DNA of 64,000 nucleotides from Candidatus Omnitrophota bacterium (lineage in GTDB: Bacteria > Omnitrophota > Gorgyraeia > Zapsychrales > Zapsychraceae), in the NCBI GenBank assembly GCA_020632495.1, contig JACKFL010000006.1, positions 372,001 through 436,000 on the forward strand, given 5' to 3'. Each line of letters starts with the position of its first letter. Positions within the stretch are counted from its first letter, which is position 1. Below the pieces are notes generated by a model that was given only the letters and a program-made list of their open reading frames with translations, was not told where the DNA came from and did no database searches. Both the position numbers and the translations under genes were made by a program. Shown piece after piece: positions 1-9,285 of the stretch.

Positions 1-1
1 T

Positions 2-413
2 GTCCGCGTCACCGGTAAGTTTTACGACCGCAGTCCTGAGGAGATCGAGCGCGCCCGCCAGAAATGGCTGGAAGAAAAAGTGGCGCGCTGGGCGTGGATT
101 ATGGTCCAGGACGAGCTGACGCGGGACGAAAGTCCGATCCTGCGGGAACTCAACGATTACTTTGTCATGGCCCAACTGGCCTATCAGAAAGGGGATTACG
201 AGGAATCCCGGCGGATCTACAAGGATATCATTGTGGCCGGGCGAATGATGCATGATGAAGCCGCGGAATTCGTGCGGAAGAATGTCCGCAAGGAGGAGCG
301 CTTGCGGCAAATGAAGGATTTGGCGGACCAATATTACAAGAACGGGCAGTATGAAAAAGCGAAAAATACTAGAGAAAATTCTGGAAGAGGCCAAAAAGCC
401 TGTGATAAAATGA
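2..413 (+). CDS. C-terminal part of a TPR-type protein, with a frameshift near its end
   Basis: The gene enters from outside the window and reads in the frame starting at base 2. The visible product is a charged, helical, TPR-like sequence with units such as AYQKGDYEESRRIYKDI and QYYKNGQYEKA. Around 354-366 two A5 runs occur; one extra A there moves the frame. Before the shift the sequence looks like a TPR helix. After it, the coherent continuation (ILEKILEEAKKPVIK, stop at 411-413) lies in the next frame, while the original frame runs on into the next gene's leader. I therefore place the true end at 413. The role is not identifiable beyond a repeat scaffold. It is probably related to the large TPR gene that follows, which has the same composition and the same kind of frame break. 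Confidence 0.55.
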
Positions 414-472
414 CACACAATACACTCCTTCCTAAAGTATTTATACTTATAGGTATACAAATCAGATTCTGG

Positions 473-1612
473 ATGCGAACAGCCCCGAAAATTCTGTTTA
501 TCACCCTCGTGTTGCACCTTGTGCTGCCCGTCCTGGTACCCTCCCTTTCGGCCGTCCCGGGCTATGCCCAGGAAGTCCCCGGCCAAGACCCCAGCTTTAG
601 AGATGTCAAGACCGAGGAAGGTTTTACCCTCGACTTGAAACAGTTGATCGAGCGCTCCAAGAAGAAGATCGAACAGGTCGATGACAAGCTTAAAGACCAG
701 GCGCGTGATCGGCGGAACCAGCAACGCGAGGCCAAGGCACGCGAGTATTTTGATAAGGCAACCACATTGTACGAACGCGGCGACCTCGATCAGGCGCGCG
801 AACTGTGGGAAAAGGCCATCAAGATTACCGAACATGAGGAAATGGAGGACTACATCAACCTCAGCGTCCGCCGGCAACGGGTGCAGGAGAAGGCGTTGCG
901 TAAGGCCGAAAAACGCCGCCTGAGGCGTTTGGAAAAGGAGCGCGGCTACACCGCCAAGGAAGTGAACAAGAAATACCGCGAGGCGGTGAAGTTTTACCGG
1001 GACGAGAAATATCTGGCCGCCAAGGTGGCCTTTGAGGAAGTCGACGAGATGTTCCCCGATCATAAGGCCACCCGCAGTTACATTGCCCTGATCAATGACA
1101 GGATCGAGTCCGATCAGCAAAAGATGATCGAGGACAAACTGAAGAATAAAACCTTCAGCACGGCCAAGTCCAAGGCCCGTTGGAAAAAGGAACTCGAGGA
1201 GGAGGAAAAGGCCCGGCAAAAGGAACTGCGCCGCAGGGCGGACAGCCTGTACGAGGAGGCGGTTCAGTTGTACAAGGACAAACAGTTCAAAGTGGCCAAG
1301 GAAAAGTTCAAACAAGTTGAATGGATGCTTCCGGACTATAAAAATACTATCAAATACCTGGCCCGCATTGATGGTGACATCAAGAAGCACGGCGTGACCT
1401 TTACCGAGGAAGACAAGGTCAAGTATTTTAAAGAGGAGTACAAGCGGATACGCGATCGGGACGATTGGGCCGCCCAGAACAAGGTCGATCCCAAATTGGT
1501 CCGCGAATCGGCGGACGAAGAACGGCGGCAGGAAGAAGCCGCTTTTGTGTACGACGCAGCATTGACGCTGTACAAAAGACTACCACAAGCAGGCCCTGGA
1601 GAAGTTTTATGA
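473..1612 (+). CDS. Exported TPR/coiled-coil repeat protein, segment 1 of 3 (signal peptide end)
   Basis: First in-frame piece of one long gene spanning 473-4957. I chose ATG 473 because it gives a clean signal peptide: basic MRTAPK, a long hydrophobic core, and a likely AYA-like cleavage site just before QEVPGQD, around residue 32. An in-frame ATG at 410 overlaps the upstream stop but buries the signal. The mature part is rich in Lys, Glu, Arg and Gln. It carries a degenerate TPR near residues 90-130, then full ~47-residue repeat units at 960-1105 and 1245-1380. Each reads roughly Y.EAV.LY.....Y..AK..F..VE...P.YK.T..YL..ID..I. At 1574-1577 an AAAA run appears one base too long. The next repeat continues in another frame, and this frame stops at 1612 after about 11 out-of-frame residues. 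No enzymatic motif is visible. It is probably a periplasmic scaffold or assembly factor. Confidence 0.6.
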   Translation: MRTAPKILFITLVLHLVLPVLVPSLSAVPGYAQEVPGQDPSFRDVKTEEGFTLDLKQLIERSKKKIEQVDDKLKDQARDRRNQQREAKAREYFDKATTLYERGDLDQARELWEKAIKITEHEEMEDYINLSVRRQRVQEKALRKAEKRRLRRLEKERGYTAKEVNKKYREAVKFYRDEKYLAAKVAFEEVDEMFPDHKATRSYIALINDRIESDQQKMIEDKLKNKTFSTAKSKARWKKELEEEEKARQKELRRRADSLYEEAVQLYKDKQFKVAKEKFKQVEWMLPDYKNTIKYLARIDGDIKKHGVTFTEEDKVKYFKEEYKRIRDRDDWAAQNKVDPKLVRESADEERRQEEAAFVYDAALTLYKRLPQAGPGEVL

Positions 1613-2698
1613 AGTCCAGGCGCTTTATCCCGACTATAAAAAGACACAGTCTTACATCCGCAAGCTTCATAAGAAAGTTCCGGGCAGCGAGAATGATTTT
1701 ACCCGCATGCGGGAGCAGGCACGTAAGTCGGCCGCACCTTTGTTTAAGCCGGCGCCCGGGGTCAACGAACAGGTGATTCGGGCCATCGACGACGAGCAGC
1801 GCAAACGGATCGATCAGGCGGAGGGCAAATACAAACAGGCCCTGGCGTTCTACCAGGAACACAACCTGACGGAGGCGCAGCGCAAATTTATCGAGGTGGA
1901 ATCGATCTATCCAGGGTACAAGGCGACCCGGGATTATCTGAGTCACATTGACGGGGATATCGCGCGGCAGCATACCGAGAAGAAGGACGACAAGAACGGT
2001 GGCGGAGGGATATTCTCTTTTCTGTCGGGTGGCGGCGACGATACGCATCGCGACAAATACCGCCAGGCGAAGGAACTATATACCCAGGAGAAGTACCAGG
2101 AGGCGATGGACCTCTTTGAAGAGGTTCAACACATGAAGCCGGGCTATCGCGGCACTGAGAAGTACCTGGCACGTATTGCCAGGAAACTGGCGGAGCCGCC
2201 GACGATGGCTGCCAAGGCGAAGGATGTAGAATCGGATGAGGATGCCGGCCGGCGCAATATTGCCAAGAAGGTCGAACCTATTCCGGGGATGACCTCCGGC
2301 GTGCCGAAGAATTATCCGGACGAGCCCGCTGATAATCAGGAACAAGCGGGGGCCGAGAATCATAAGGGTATGGTCGCGTTTACCAAACCGGCGACAAGTA
2401 TCGACGACACCGCTCCGGTCAAACCACTGACCGAGATGGAGCGCAAAAAACTGGCCACCAACAGCAAAGAGCTGGAAAAGTTGCGGGCCAAGGCGGAAAA
2501 TAACGGCGTATTGACCGAAGGGGAGCGAAAATCCTTGCTCTCTAACCGCAATGATATTGATAAGGAGCTTTCCCGGCAGCAGAAGGAGTCAGCGCGGCGC
2601 ATGGCGGATGTCGTCGAAGAAACGTATAAGGAAGCGGTAGGACTCTACAAACTCGAACAATACGCCGGTGCTAAGGCCAAATTCGCCACGGTCGAAGG
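1578..2698 (+). CDS. Exported TPR/coiled-coil repeat protein, segment 2 of 3
   Basis: Continuation of the gene starting at 473, in a different frame. It resumes mid-repeat (YHKQALEKFYEVQALYPDYKKT) directly after the AAAA run at 1574-1577. The first ATG in this frame is 1707, but that is inside the protein and is unlikely to be a natural start. Further repeat units lie near 1825-1965 (KYKQALAFYQEHN), 2055-2190 (KYRQAKELYTQEKYQEA) and 2625-2700 (TYKEAVGLYKLEQYAGA). A Gly-rich linker sits near 2005-2040 and a Lys/Glu-rich linker near 2420-2600. At about 2697 one base seems to be missing: GG where GGG would restore EGIKPGYK. The frame as read runs on to a stop at 2790-2792 with 30 non-homologous residues. 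Confidence 0.55.
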
Positions 2699-4957
2699 AT
2701 CAAGCCCGGATATAAACGCGCGGCGGAGTATATGCGCAAAGCCGATGAATGGCTCAACGAGAAATACCAACCGTTGCCGGATGAGCCCGTGACGGCCACA
2801 CGCAAGCAACCCCCGGCGCCGGCCGCGGAACTGGTCGTGGCCGAGGCAAAGGCCGCACCGGTTGAAGAAGCCGCTCCCCGTAAGAAATCTCTCGAAGAGC
2901 TGGCAGCGGAGATCGACGATGATTATTACCATCCGATGTCGGACATCGAATATTCCCGCCGGACCATGGAGTCCGCGCAGTTGACCGGGGAGGAGACCAG
3001 GAAGGCGCGGGAGGCGCGTTTGCAAAGATTGGCGGATGCCGAGATGAAGGAAGGCGAGGTCATGGCGTCGATTGCCGAAATGACCGATGAAGAACTTAGG
3101 GAAAAATACCGGCTTGGAAAGAATCTTTATCACGCCAAGAATTATCGCAAAGCCAAGACCGTTTTTGCCCAAATCAGTGAACGCCAGGCGGATTACAAAG
3201 GGACGCAGCGCTATCTCCGCAAGATCGATATCATTCTTGACCGGCAAAAGGTCCAGCGGGAAGAGTACCGGCATAAGATGGCGCAGCACGATGAAAAGGA
3301 TGCGCCCGGGGCTGAATCCCCTGCCGTCGCCGCGGCTGTTCCGTCTCCGGAACCCTCCGGCGAAAAAGCAATCACGAACCGGACCGAAGAGTATTTTGCG
3401 GCTGCCGCCCGCAAGGCCGATCGCCGGAACGGACTCAAACCGCCCGCGTCGTTGACCGGCGGTGCGGTGGGGATGGCGCCGGACGTTGATCAGACTCCGC
3501 CTGAATATGCCGTTCAACCCGTGAAGGATCTGTATGACGAGGGCAAAAAAGTTTTACAGGCAAAAGGATTACCCCGAGGCTCATTCATTCTTCGCGCGCG
3601 TCGAACAGATGCATCCGACTACAAACGCACCCGGCGTTATCTGAAGAAGATCCAGTCTCTGGTGAGTGTGTCCGGTCCCAAGGATTCCGGTGCGGATAGC
3701 AAATTGCCGCCGCCCATACCGGCCGGTGCGGGAGCGACCGATGCTAAGGCCGCGGCCGAATATCGCAAACTGGTGAAGGAACAGCAGGAAGCGGAAGAGC
3801 AAAATAAAAAGTTGGCCCGGTTGGACCGGCGGGCCCGGGCAGAACAAGAAGATTTGACCAGTAACCGTGACGCGAATATTTACCGGGAGATGCTGGAAGC
3901 CCAGCGTGCGGACCAGAAACGACTTCAGGAGGAACAGGATAAGGCCCGGCGGGAAAAAGATCAGCGGGCGCAGGAAGAAGAAAAACGCCGTGAGCGCGAG
4001 GAACGTCAGGCCAAAGAGGATCTCCTGGCCAAGATCAAGGATGATTTGAAAGAAGCCCGTCAGCAAGCCCTCGATCTGTTGGCCGCCAATGAAGAATCCA
4101 AGGCGCAGCTTCAGATCAATAAATTCGAGCAGCTGCTTACGCACAGCGGATTCTCGGCACGTGAACAGCGGCGCTGGGAGCGGGATTTCGAAAAGCGCCG
4201 GAAGCGTATTCTGAAGCGCCTTGAGAAGGACCGGGTCAAGGAAGAAAACAGCATCCTCGCCAAGACCAATCTCAGCCGTGAGGAAAAGGATAAACTGACG
4301 ATCAAACAGCAGCGCGAGTTGGAGAAAATTGAGGAGCGGATTCAGACCGAGCAACGCAAGCTGGCCCAAGCGCGTGAAGAAGAGAAGAAGCGTCTGCAAA
4401 AGTTGACGCAGGCCCAACAATCGACAGATACCTCGGCGGAGAAAAGCAAACCGTCCGCTGACCGCGCGTCCGCGATTAATAAGGCCTTGGACAATGTGAA
4501 CATGGCCAAGGTCAAGGCCAGTGATCTGGAAACGCTGGCTGAACTCGAGGAAAAGAAAAAGCGGGAAATCGAAGAATTGGTCAAGGAGCGGCAGAAAGAA
4601 TTGCAAAGCAAGCGCAAGAAGGTCCAGCAGGAGTTTGACAAAAGTCTGTCTGAGATGTACAAGAAGGGCGTCCGTTTGTACAAGAAGAAAATTTACGATG
4701 AGTCGGCGAATATCTTCCAGGAGATACAGCGGATGCGGCCGGGCTACAAGAAAGTGGCCCAATACCTTTCCAAGATCGACGAGGAATTGATCGAGCAGAA
4801 AACCCAGCAATTCCACGCGCAACGTCGGTTCCAAACCCCCAACCTCGCCACGTCCGGGGCGCAAGTCGCCGGGCCGGTTCCCCCGACCGGTAAGAAAGAT
4901 AACCGGTTACAGTCGATCAAAAATGCGCTTGATGATTTCGAAGAAAAGATGTGGTAG
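2699..4957 (+). CDS. Exported TPR/coiled-coil repeat protein, segment 3 of 3 (C-terminal part)
   Basis: Last and longest piece of the gene starting at 473. It resumes with IKPGYKRAAEYMRKADEWL. Repeat units follow near 3090-3240 (YRLGKNLYHAKNYRKAKTVF), 3510-3660 and 4645-4795 (MYKKGVRLYKKKIYDESANIF). Within 3549-3616 about 23 codons read in the wrong frame. Removing one A from the A6 run at 3545-3550 and adding one C at 3615-3616 restores FYRQKDYPEAHSFFARVEQMHPDYKR. Between about 3770 and 4620 lies a very long Glu/Lys/Arg/Gln-rich segment that should form an extended coiled coil. The C terminus is short (DDFEEKMW). With all indels corrected, the 473-4957 protein is about 1494 residues. It may be a pseudogene, but the regular repeats argue for a functional gene with local sequence errors. 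Confidence 0.6.
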   Translation: MKPGYKRAAEYMRKADEWLNEKYQPLPDEPVTATRKQPPAPAAELVVAEAKAAPVEEAAPRKKSLEELAAEIDDDYYHPMSDIEYSRRTMESAQLTGEETRKAREARLQRLADAEMKEGEVMASIAEMTDEELREKYRLGKNLYHAKNYRKAKTVFAQISERQADYKGTQRYLRKIDIILDRQKVQREEYRHKMAQHDEKDAPGAESPAVAAAVPSPEPSGEKAITNRTEEYFAAAARKADRRNGLKPPASLTGGAVGMAPDVDQTPPEYAVQPVKDLYDEGKKVLQAKGLPRGSFILRARRTDASDYKRTRRYLKKIQSLVSVSGPKDSGADSKLPPPIPAGAGATDAKAAAEYRKLVKEQQEAEEQNKKLARLDRRARAEQEDLTSNRDANIYREMLEAQRADQKRLQEEQDKARREKDQRAQEEEKRREREERQAKEDLLAKIKDDLKEARQQALDLLAANEESKAQLQINKFEQLLTHSGFSAREQRRWERDFEKRRKRILKRLEKDRVKEENSILAKTNLSREEKDKLTIKQQRELEKIEERIQTEQRKLAQAREEEKKRLQKLTQAQQSTDTSAEKSKPSADRASAINKALDNVNMAKVKASDLETLAELEEKKKREIEELVKERQKELQSKRKKVQQEFDKSLSEMYKKGVRLYKKKIYDESANIFQEIQRMRPGYKKVAQYLSKIDEELIEQKTQQFHAQRRFQTPNLATSGAQVAGPVPPTGKKDNRLQSIKNALDDFEEKMW

Positions 4958-5015
4958 ACTGTAGGTCTCCGGGAACGGTGATCATGTTAAGTGACCCATT
5001 TCGTCGAACTCACCC

Positions 5016-7274
5016 ATGTTGCTACGCTTCCTGACGTTCATGACCTTGTGCGGTCTGTCGGCCGCATTACCGGCCGCCGCCGTGGCGGACGGCCAACCGC
5101 AGGATTACTCTATGAAACCACAGCAGGAACTCAACCGCCTTTCCCGGGAAAAAAGTCCCTACTTGCTGCAACATGCCGCGAACCCGGTGGATTGGTATCC
5201 CTGGTCGGAGGAGACTTTCGACAAGGCCCGCCGCGAGGATAAGCCGGTCTTTCTCTCCATCGGTTACTCTACCTGCCACTGGTGTCACGTTATGGAAGAG
5301 GAATCCTTCGAGAACGAAATGATCGCCAAGTACCTCAATGATCACTTTGTCTCCATAAAAGTCGACCGGGAGGAGCGTCCTGATGTGGATCACATCTACA
5401 TGTCGGCCGTGCAGGCCATGACCGGCCAGGGAGGGTGGCCGTTGTCCGTGTTTCTGACACCCGACCGGAAGCCGTTTTTCGGCGGGACTTATTTTCCTCC
5501 GTACGCGAAATGGGGAAGCCCGGGATTCTTCGATGTCCTGGCCTCGATCGAACACGGCTGGCGGAACGAACGCGATAAGATGTTAAATGCCGGAAACGCG
5601 CTGACAGGAATGCTCAAGGAACATCTTCCCGGGGGCCCCGGGGACGTGTCTTTGACCAAGAATATTTTTGAACAGGCGTACACGGAATTCCGGCAGACGT
5701 ATGACGATGTTCATGGCGGTTTCGGCCACGCCCCGAAGTTTCCAACCAGCCATAACCTGTCATTCCTGCTGCGCTACGCCAGGCGCGCGCCGGATTCCCG
5801 GGCACAAGAAATGGTGGCCTTCACCCTGCACCGCATGGCTGCGGGCGGTATGTATGATCATCTGGGCGGAGGATTTCACCGCTATTCCACGGACCGGGAA
5901 TGGCAGATCCCGCATTTTGAAAAGATGCTCTACGACCAGGCCCTTCTCGGTCGCACCTACGTCGAAATGTATCAGCTGACCGGTGATCCGTTTTACGCGC
6001 GTGTGGCCCGCGAGACCTTTGACTATTGCCTGCGCGATCTGCGTGATGCCCGCGGCGCCTTTCATTCCGCCGAAGACGCCGACAGTCTGGATCCCTATGA
6101 GTTTGCGGGGATGACGCCGGACCCCGCGCAAAAACACAACAAGAAGGAGGGGGCTTTCTTTCTCTGGCAGTCCGCTCAGATAGATGCTGTCCTGAGCAAG
6201 TCGGATGCGGGAATTTTTAAATGTTATTATGGAATCCGTCCGGACGGAAACGCCAAGTCCGATCCGCACGGCGAGTTTGGCGGACGCAATGTCCTGGCAC
6301 AGGCTGAAGATCCGCAGGTGTGCGCCGCGCAGTTCGGCGTCAGTGTCGAAGATGTTTCCGCGAGCCTGCAGCGGGCGCGCCAAACGCTGTTCCCTCTGCG
6401 CGAAGATCGGCCGCGACCGCATCTGGATGACAAGGTACTGGTCGACTGGAACGGATTGATAATCGGCGCCCTGGCTTTAGGCGGCCGGGTCTTGGAGGAG
6501 CCGCGCTACCTGCAGGCCGCCGAAGAAGCAGCACGCTTTATTCTGGCCAATATGCTCACCGACGGTCATCTGCTTCACCGGTACCGTGACGGCGAGTCGT
6601 CGATTCCCGGCATGCTCGAGGATTACGCCTTCTTCATTAACGCCTTGATCGATCTATACGAAGCGACCTTTGACCCCCTATATATAGAGAAGGCCGTCGC
6701 CCTTCAGGCGGCCTGTGACGAGTCTTTTGCCGACAAAGTGAACGGCGGGTATTATCTGACGGCAGAGGAGGCGGATGATTTGATCTACCGGCCGAAGGAA
6801 ATCTATGACGGGGCAATTCCTTCCGGAAATTCGATGGCGGCCCTGGCCCTGGTCCGGTTGTACCACATTACTTTTGACAGGAAATATCGCGACCGCGTTC
6901 AGGGGCTATTTGCCTCCTTTGCCGGGACTGTCCGCAAACGGCCAAGCGCCTTTACGCAGATGCTGATGGCGTTTGATTTCGCGGCCGGTCCGTCGGCGGA
7001 GATCGTGATCGCCGGAGCGCGGGAAGATGCGGGGGTGCGTGATATGTCTGACGAGGTTTTTCGCTGCTTTATTCCCAACCGGGTTATGATTCATCGAGAC
7101 AGCGATCCGCGTCAGGGAGAGGCATTGTGGAAGCTGGCGCCGTTCCTGGAAAAACAGCCGCCGGTGGACGGTCGCCCGACCGCGTACGTCTGCGAAAATG
7201 CCGTTTGTCAGCGGCCTGTCACGGAAGGCCCGGAATTGAAAATGATTTTGGAAAACCTGGTTAAAGAGGAATAG
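5016..7274 (+). CDS. DUF255 thioredoxin-like protein (YyaL / SSP411 family)
   Basis: The product is about 752 residues, typical for the family. The N-terminal thioredoxin-like domain contains KSPYLLQHA.NPVDWYPW and the family's STCHWCHVM motif, with CxxC at residues 87 and 90, then GGWPLSVFLTPD and GGTYFPP. The C-terminal two thirds resembles an alpha/alpha six-hairpin barrel like those of glycan-processing enzymes. The true substrate of the family is unknown. The start is ambiguous. ATG 5016 gives a plausible signal peptide (hydrophobic residues 2-24) but lacks a Shine-Dalgarno. ATG 5112 has AGGA at 5101-5104, seven bases upstream, and would give the usual cytoplasmic form starting MKPQQELNRLSREKSPYL. 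It lies between the TPR gene and the AsmA-like gene, three bases from the latter. Confidence 0.85.
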   Translation: MLLRFLTFMTLCGLSAALPAAAVADGQPQDYSMKPQQELNRLSREKSPYLLQHAANPVDWYPWSEETFDKARREDKPVFLSIGYSTCHWCHVMEEESFENEMIAKYLNDHFVSIKVDREERPDVDHIYMSAVQAMTGQGGWPLSVFLTPDRKPFFGGTYFPPYAKWGSPGFFDVLASIEHGWRNERDKMLNAGNALTGMLKEHLPGGPGDVSLTKNIFEQAYTEFRQTYDDVHGGFGHAPKFPTSHNLSFLLRYARRAPDSRAQEMVAFTLHRMAAGGMYDHLGGGFHRYSTDREWQIPHFEKMLYDQALLGRTYVEMYQLTGDPFYARVARETFDYCLRDLRDARGAFHSAEDADSLDPYEFAGMTPDPAQKHNKKEGAFFLWQSAQIDAVLSKSDAGIFKCYYGIRPDGNAKSDPHGEFGGRNVLAQAEDPQVCAAQFGVSVEDVSASLQRARQTLFPLREDRPRPHLDDKVLVDWNGLIIGALALGGRVLEEPRYLQAAEEAARFILANMLTDGHLLHRYRDGESSIPGMLEDYAFFINALIDLYEATFDPLYIEKAVALQAACDESFADKVNGGYYLTAEEADDLIYRPKEIYDGAIPSGNSMAALALVRLYHITFDRKYRDRVQGLFASFAGTVRKRPSAFTQMLMAFDFAAGPSAEIVIAGAREDAGVRDMSDEVFRCFIPNRVMIHRDSDPRQGEALWKLAPFLEKQPPVDGRPTAYVCENAVCQRPVTEGPELKMILENLVKEE

Positions 7275-7277
7275 ACA

Positions 7278-9116
7278 ATGAAATTTCTCAAAGTGCTGGT
7301 CATCTTTATTCTCGCGGTGATTGTCCTGCTGGGCATCCTGCTGTTCGTGGCTCTAAAGACTATTAACGCGGAAAAGATCAAGGGTATCGCCGAGCAGCGT
7401 ATCAGCGCTGCCTTGCAACGGCCGACGACCATCAAGGATCTCAACCTCGGCTTCTCATGGGAGAACGGCGTCAATTTCTCCGCGACCGGTGTGGTCATCA
7501 AGGACCTTTTCCAGGTGGACGAGGTCCAACTCAAACTTGATGCGCGGCGGTTTATGACAAAAAAGGAAATCGTCATTCCTGTGGTGCTGATCGACCGGCC
7601 GGAGATTGAATGGACGCCGGAATCGAAAAAGGGACTGCCGGTTGAGGGAGCTGGACAGGAAGGCAAAACCGGCACGGACACTGAGAAGGCGCCGGAGACG
7701 CAGGAGATCGGCGAGTTTCAAATCAACGAGATCGTTATCCGCGACGGGCGGCTGCATTTTCAGGACACCGTGGACGGCCGGCCTGTCGACGTCACCGTCA
7801 ACCGTCTCAATCTCAATATCACGGACTTTGCCCTGGACCGACCGTTTCCGTATAAACTCAATTTCGGACTGCTGACCGGTGACCAACCCCTGGTGGATAT
7901 TGCGGGCCAGGCGGTGATCCTGACGGCGAGCCGGCAGCTCATGGTGAAGGATCTGAACGTCGCGGTCCTGCTGAAGAACCTTGATCTCGACGCGGTGCGC
8001 CGGCTGGCGCCCGAAGTCAAGGATAGCGGATTGCAGGTGATTGAAGACGGTCAACTCGCTTTTCAAGTCCCCGAGTTGCTGATCGGCGAGAAAGGTCTGA
8101 ACGAACTGCGTATTACCGGTAAGCTGAGCGGTCTGCGGGTCCGGACGGAGCAGGTCCCGGTTCCGGTCAGCGTGGACGCCCAGGTGAATGCCGACAGTCA
8201 GCAGGCCCAACTGGACAATATGCGCGTCGCCGTCGGAACAGGAGTGATCAACGGCACGGCCTTGATCAAGGATTATCTGGGTGCCCAGGACTTCCGCGCG
8301 AATGTCCGTCTGGAGCATCTGCCGCTGGCCGACCTGGTGGACCTGTCCGAAATGAATCTGCAGTTCCGGGCCGAATTGAACGGGACGCTGGAGGCGACCG
8401 GTGCCGGATTCGATGAGGCATCCCTGCAAAAGAATCTGCGCGGCTCGTCCGTGCTCCAGCTGCATGACGCGACGATCCTGGATTTTAATCTGCTGGACTA
8501 CGTGCTGGGTCAGCTTCCCCAAGCCGTTAAGCTGGGCGGGCTGGAAAATACGTTTACCGGACTGCACTCGCGGCTGGGCGCGCGCTACCAGGAACAGTTC
8601 GCCAAAAAGGATACGGTCTTTGAGGTCACGGATATCAAGGTCGATATCAGGGACGGTCGCCTGACCGTTCAGCAGACCGATTTCGGGGCGGACGGTTATT
8701 TTGTCCGGGCGGCCGGGGAGCTGGGCCTGGACGGACAGCTCTCGTTGCGGTCGGAGATGTTTGTGGATCCCGAGGTTTCGGCGGAGTGGATGGGCAAGGT
8801 GGCCGGGCTGGACATGCTCAAGGACAGTTCCGGACGGCTGCGCATTCCGTTCCGAGATTACCGCGGTCCGGTGACCAAGCTCGGTCCGCCGTTGCCGAAT
8901 TTGAAGGACGTCGCCAAACAGTACTATGAAAACCGCGGCAAGGAAGAACTCAAGGGCGTCCTGCGCAAGGCCCTGGATTTGGAAGAGCCGGCCGTCCCCG
9001 CCGTTACCGGTACCCAGCAGCTTGCGCCGGGGCAGAAGGCGCCCGGGACTTCGCCCAAGGTAAAAACGGAGGACATCCTGATCGATGCCCTGGACGGTCT
9101 GTTGAAGAAATTGTAG
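7278..9116 (+). CDS. AsmA-like inner-membrane-anchored protein
   Basis: The product is 612 residues. It starts with one transmembrane segment (about residues 4-27), then the AsmA-type N-terminal pattern: INAEKIKGIAEQRISAAL followed by repeated short beta-strand units (KVDIRDGRLTVQQTDF, FQINEIVIRDGRLHF). AsmA/TamB-like proteins are periplasmic beta-rich proteins implicated in outer-membrane biogenesis and lipid transport between membranes, which fits a diderm cell. The C-terminal part (around residues 480-565) has the family-like FVDPEVSAEWMGKVAG stretch, followed by a Pro/Ala/Gly tail. The gene begins three bases after the DUF255 stop, so the two are probably co-transcribed. A 169-base non-coding gap follows that holds a promoter for the next gene. 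Confidence 0.75.
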   Translation: MKFLKVLVIFILAVIVLLGILLFVALKTINAEKIKGIAEQRISAALQRPTTIKDLNLGFSWENGVNFSATGVVIKDLFQVDEVQLKLDARRFMTKKEIVIPVVLIDRPEIEWTPESKKGLPVEGAGQEGKTGTDTEKAPETQEIGEFQINEIVIRDGRLHFQDTVDGRPVDVTVNRLNLNITDFALDRPFPYKLNFGLLTGDQPLVDIAGQAVILTASRQLMVKDLNVAVLLKNLDLDAVRRLAPEVKDSGLQVIEDGQLAFQVPELLIGEKGLNELRITGKLSGLRVRTEQVPVPVSVDAQVNADSQQAQLDNMRVAVGTGVINGTALIKDYLGAQDFRANVRLEHLPLADLVDLSEMNLQFRAELNGTLEATGAGFDEASLQKNLRGSSVLQLHDATILDFNLLDYVLGQLPQAVKLGGLENTFTGLHSRLGARYQEQFAKKDTVFEVTDIKVDIRDGRLTVQQTDFGADGYFVRAAGELGLDGQLSLRSEMFVDPEVSAEWMGKVAGLDMLKDSSGRLRIPFRDYRGPVTKLGPPLPNLKDVAKQYYENRGKEELKGVLRKALDLEEPAVPAVTGTQQLAPGQKAPGTSPKVKTEDILIDALDGLLKKL

Positions 9117-9218
9117 CGCGCGGCCGCGATCCGAAATGCCGCCAATGGCCGTGAAACGGCATTACGGTACAGTCTAAAGTTATTGTGGTAAGTAAGGTTG
9201 TAATTATTTGAAATTCAC

Positions 9219-9246
9219 TTGTTATAATTTGAATTTGCACTATAAT
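9219..9246 (+). promoter_or_regulatory. Sigma-70-type promoter for the PilZ gene
   Basis: TTGTTA at 9219-9224 and TATAAT at 9241-9246, separated by 16 bases, lie in an AT-rich 100-base gap that contrasts with the GC-rich coding DNA. A second, weaker pair (TTGTAA at 9198-9203, TATAAT at 9223-9228, 19-base spacer) overlaps it. The start codon at 9286 has AGGGA at 9274-9278. Confidence 0.6.
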
Positions 9247-9285
9247 AATTTCAGTCAACTAACCTAAACCTGCAGGGAACAGTAT

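Noticed and set aside
3581..4864. A 427-codon minus-strand frame rich in Leu and Phe that looks membrane-like
   Set aside because: It is the complement of the Glu/Lys-rich coiled coil. Antisense of GAA/AAG codons gives Phe/Leu.
473..4957. Programmed ribosomal frameshifting in the TPR gene
   Set aside because: The breaks occur at five unrelated homopolymers in both directions, and two sites (GG and CC) are not slippery. Sequence error or decay is simpler.
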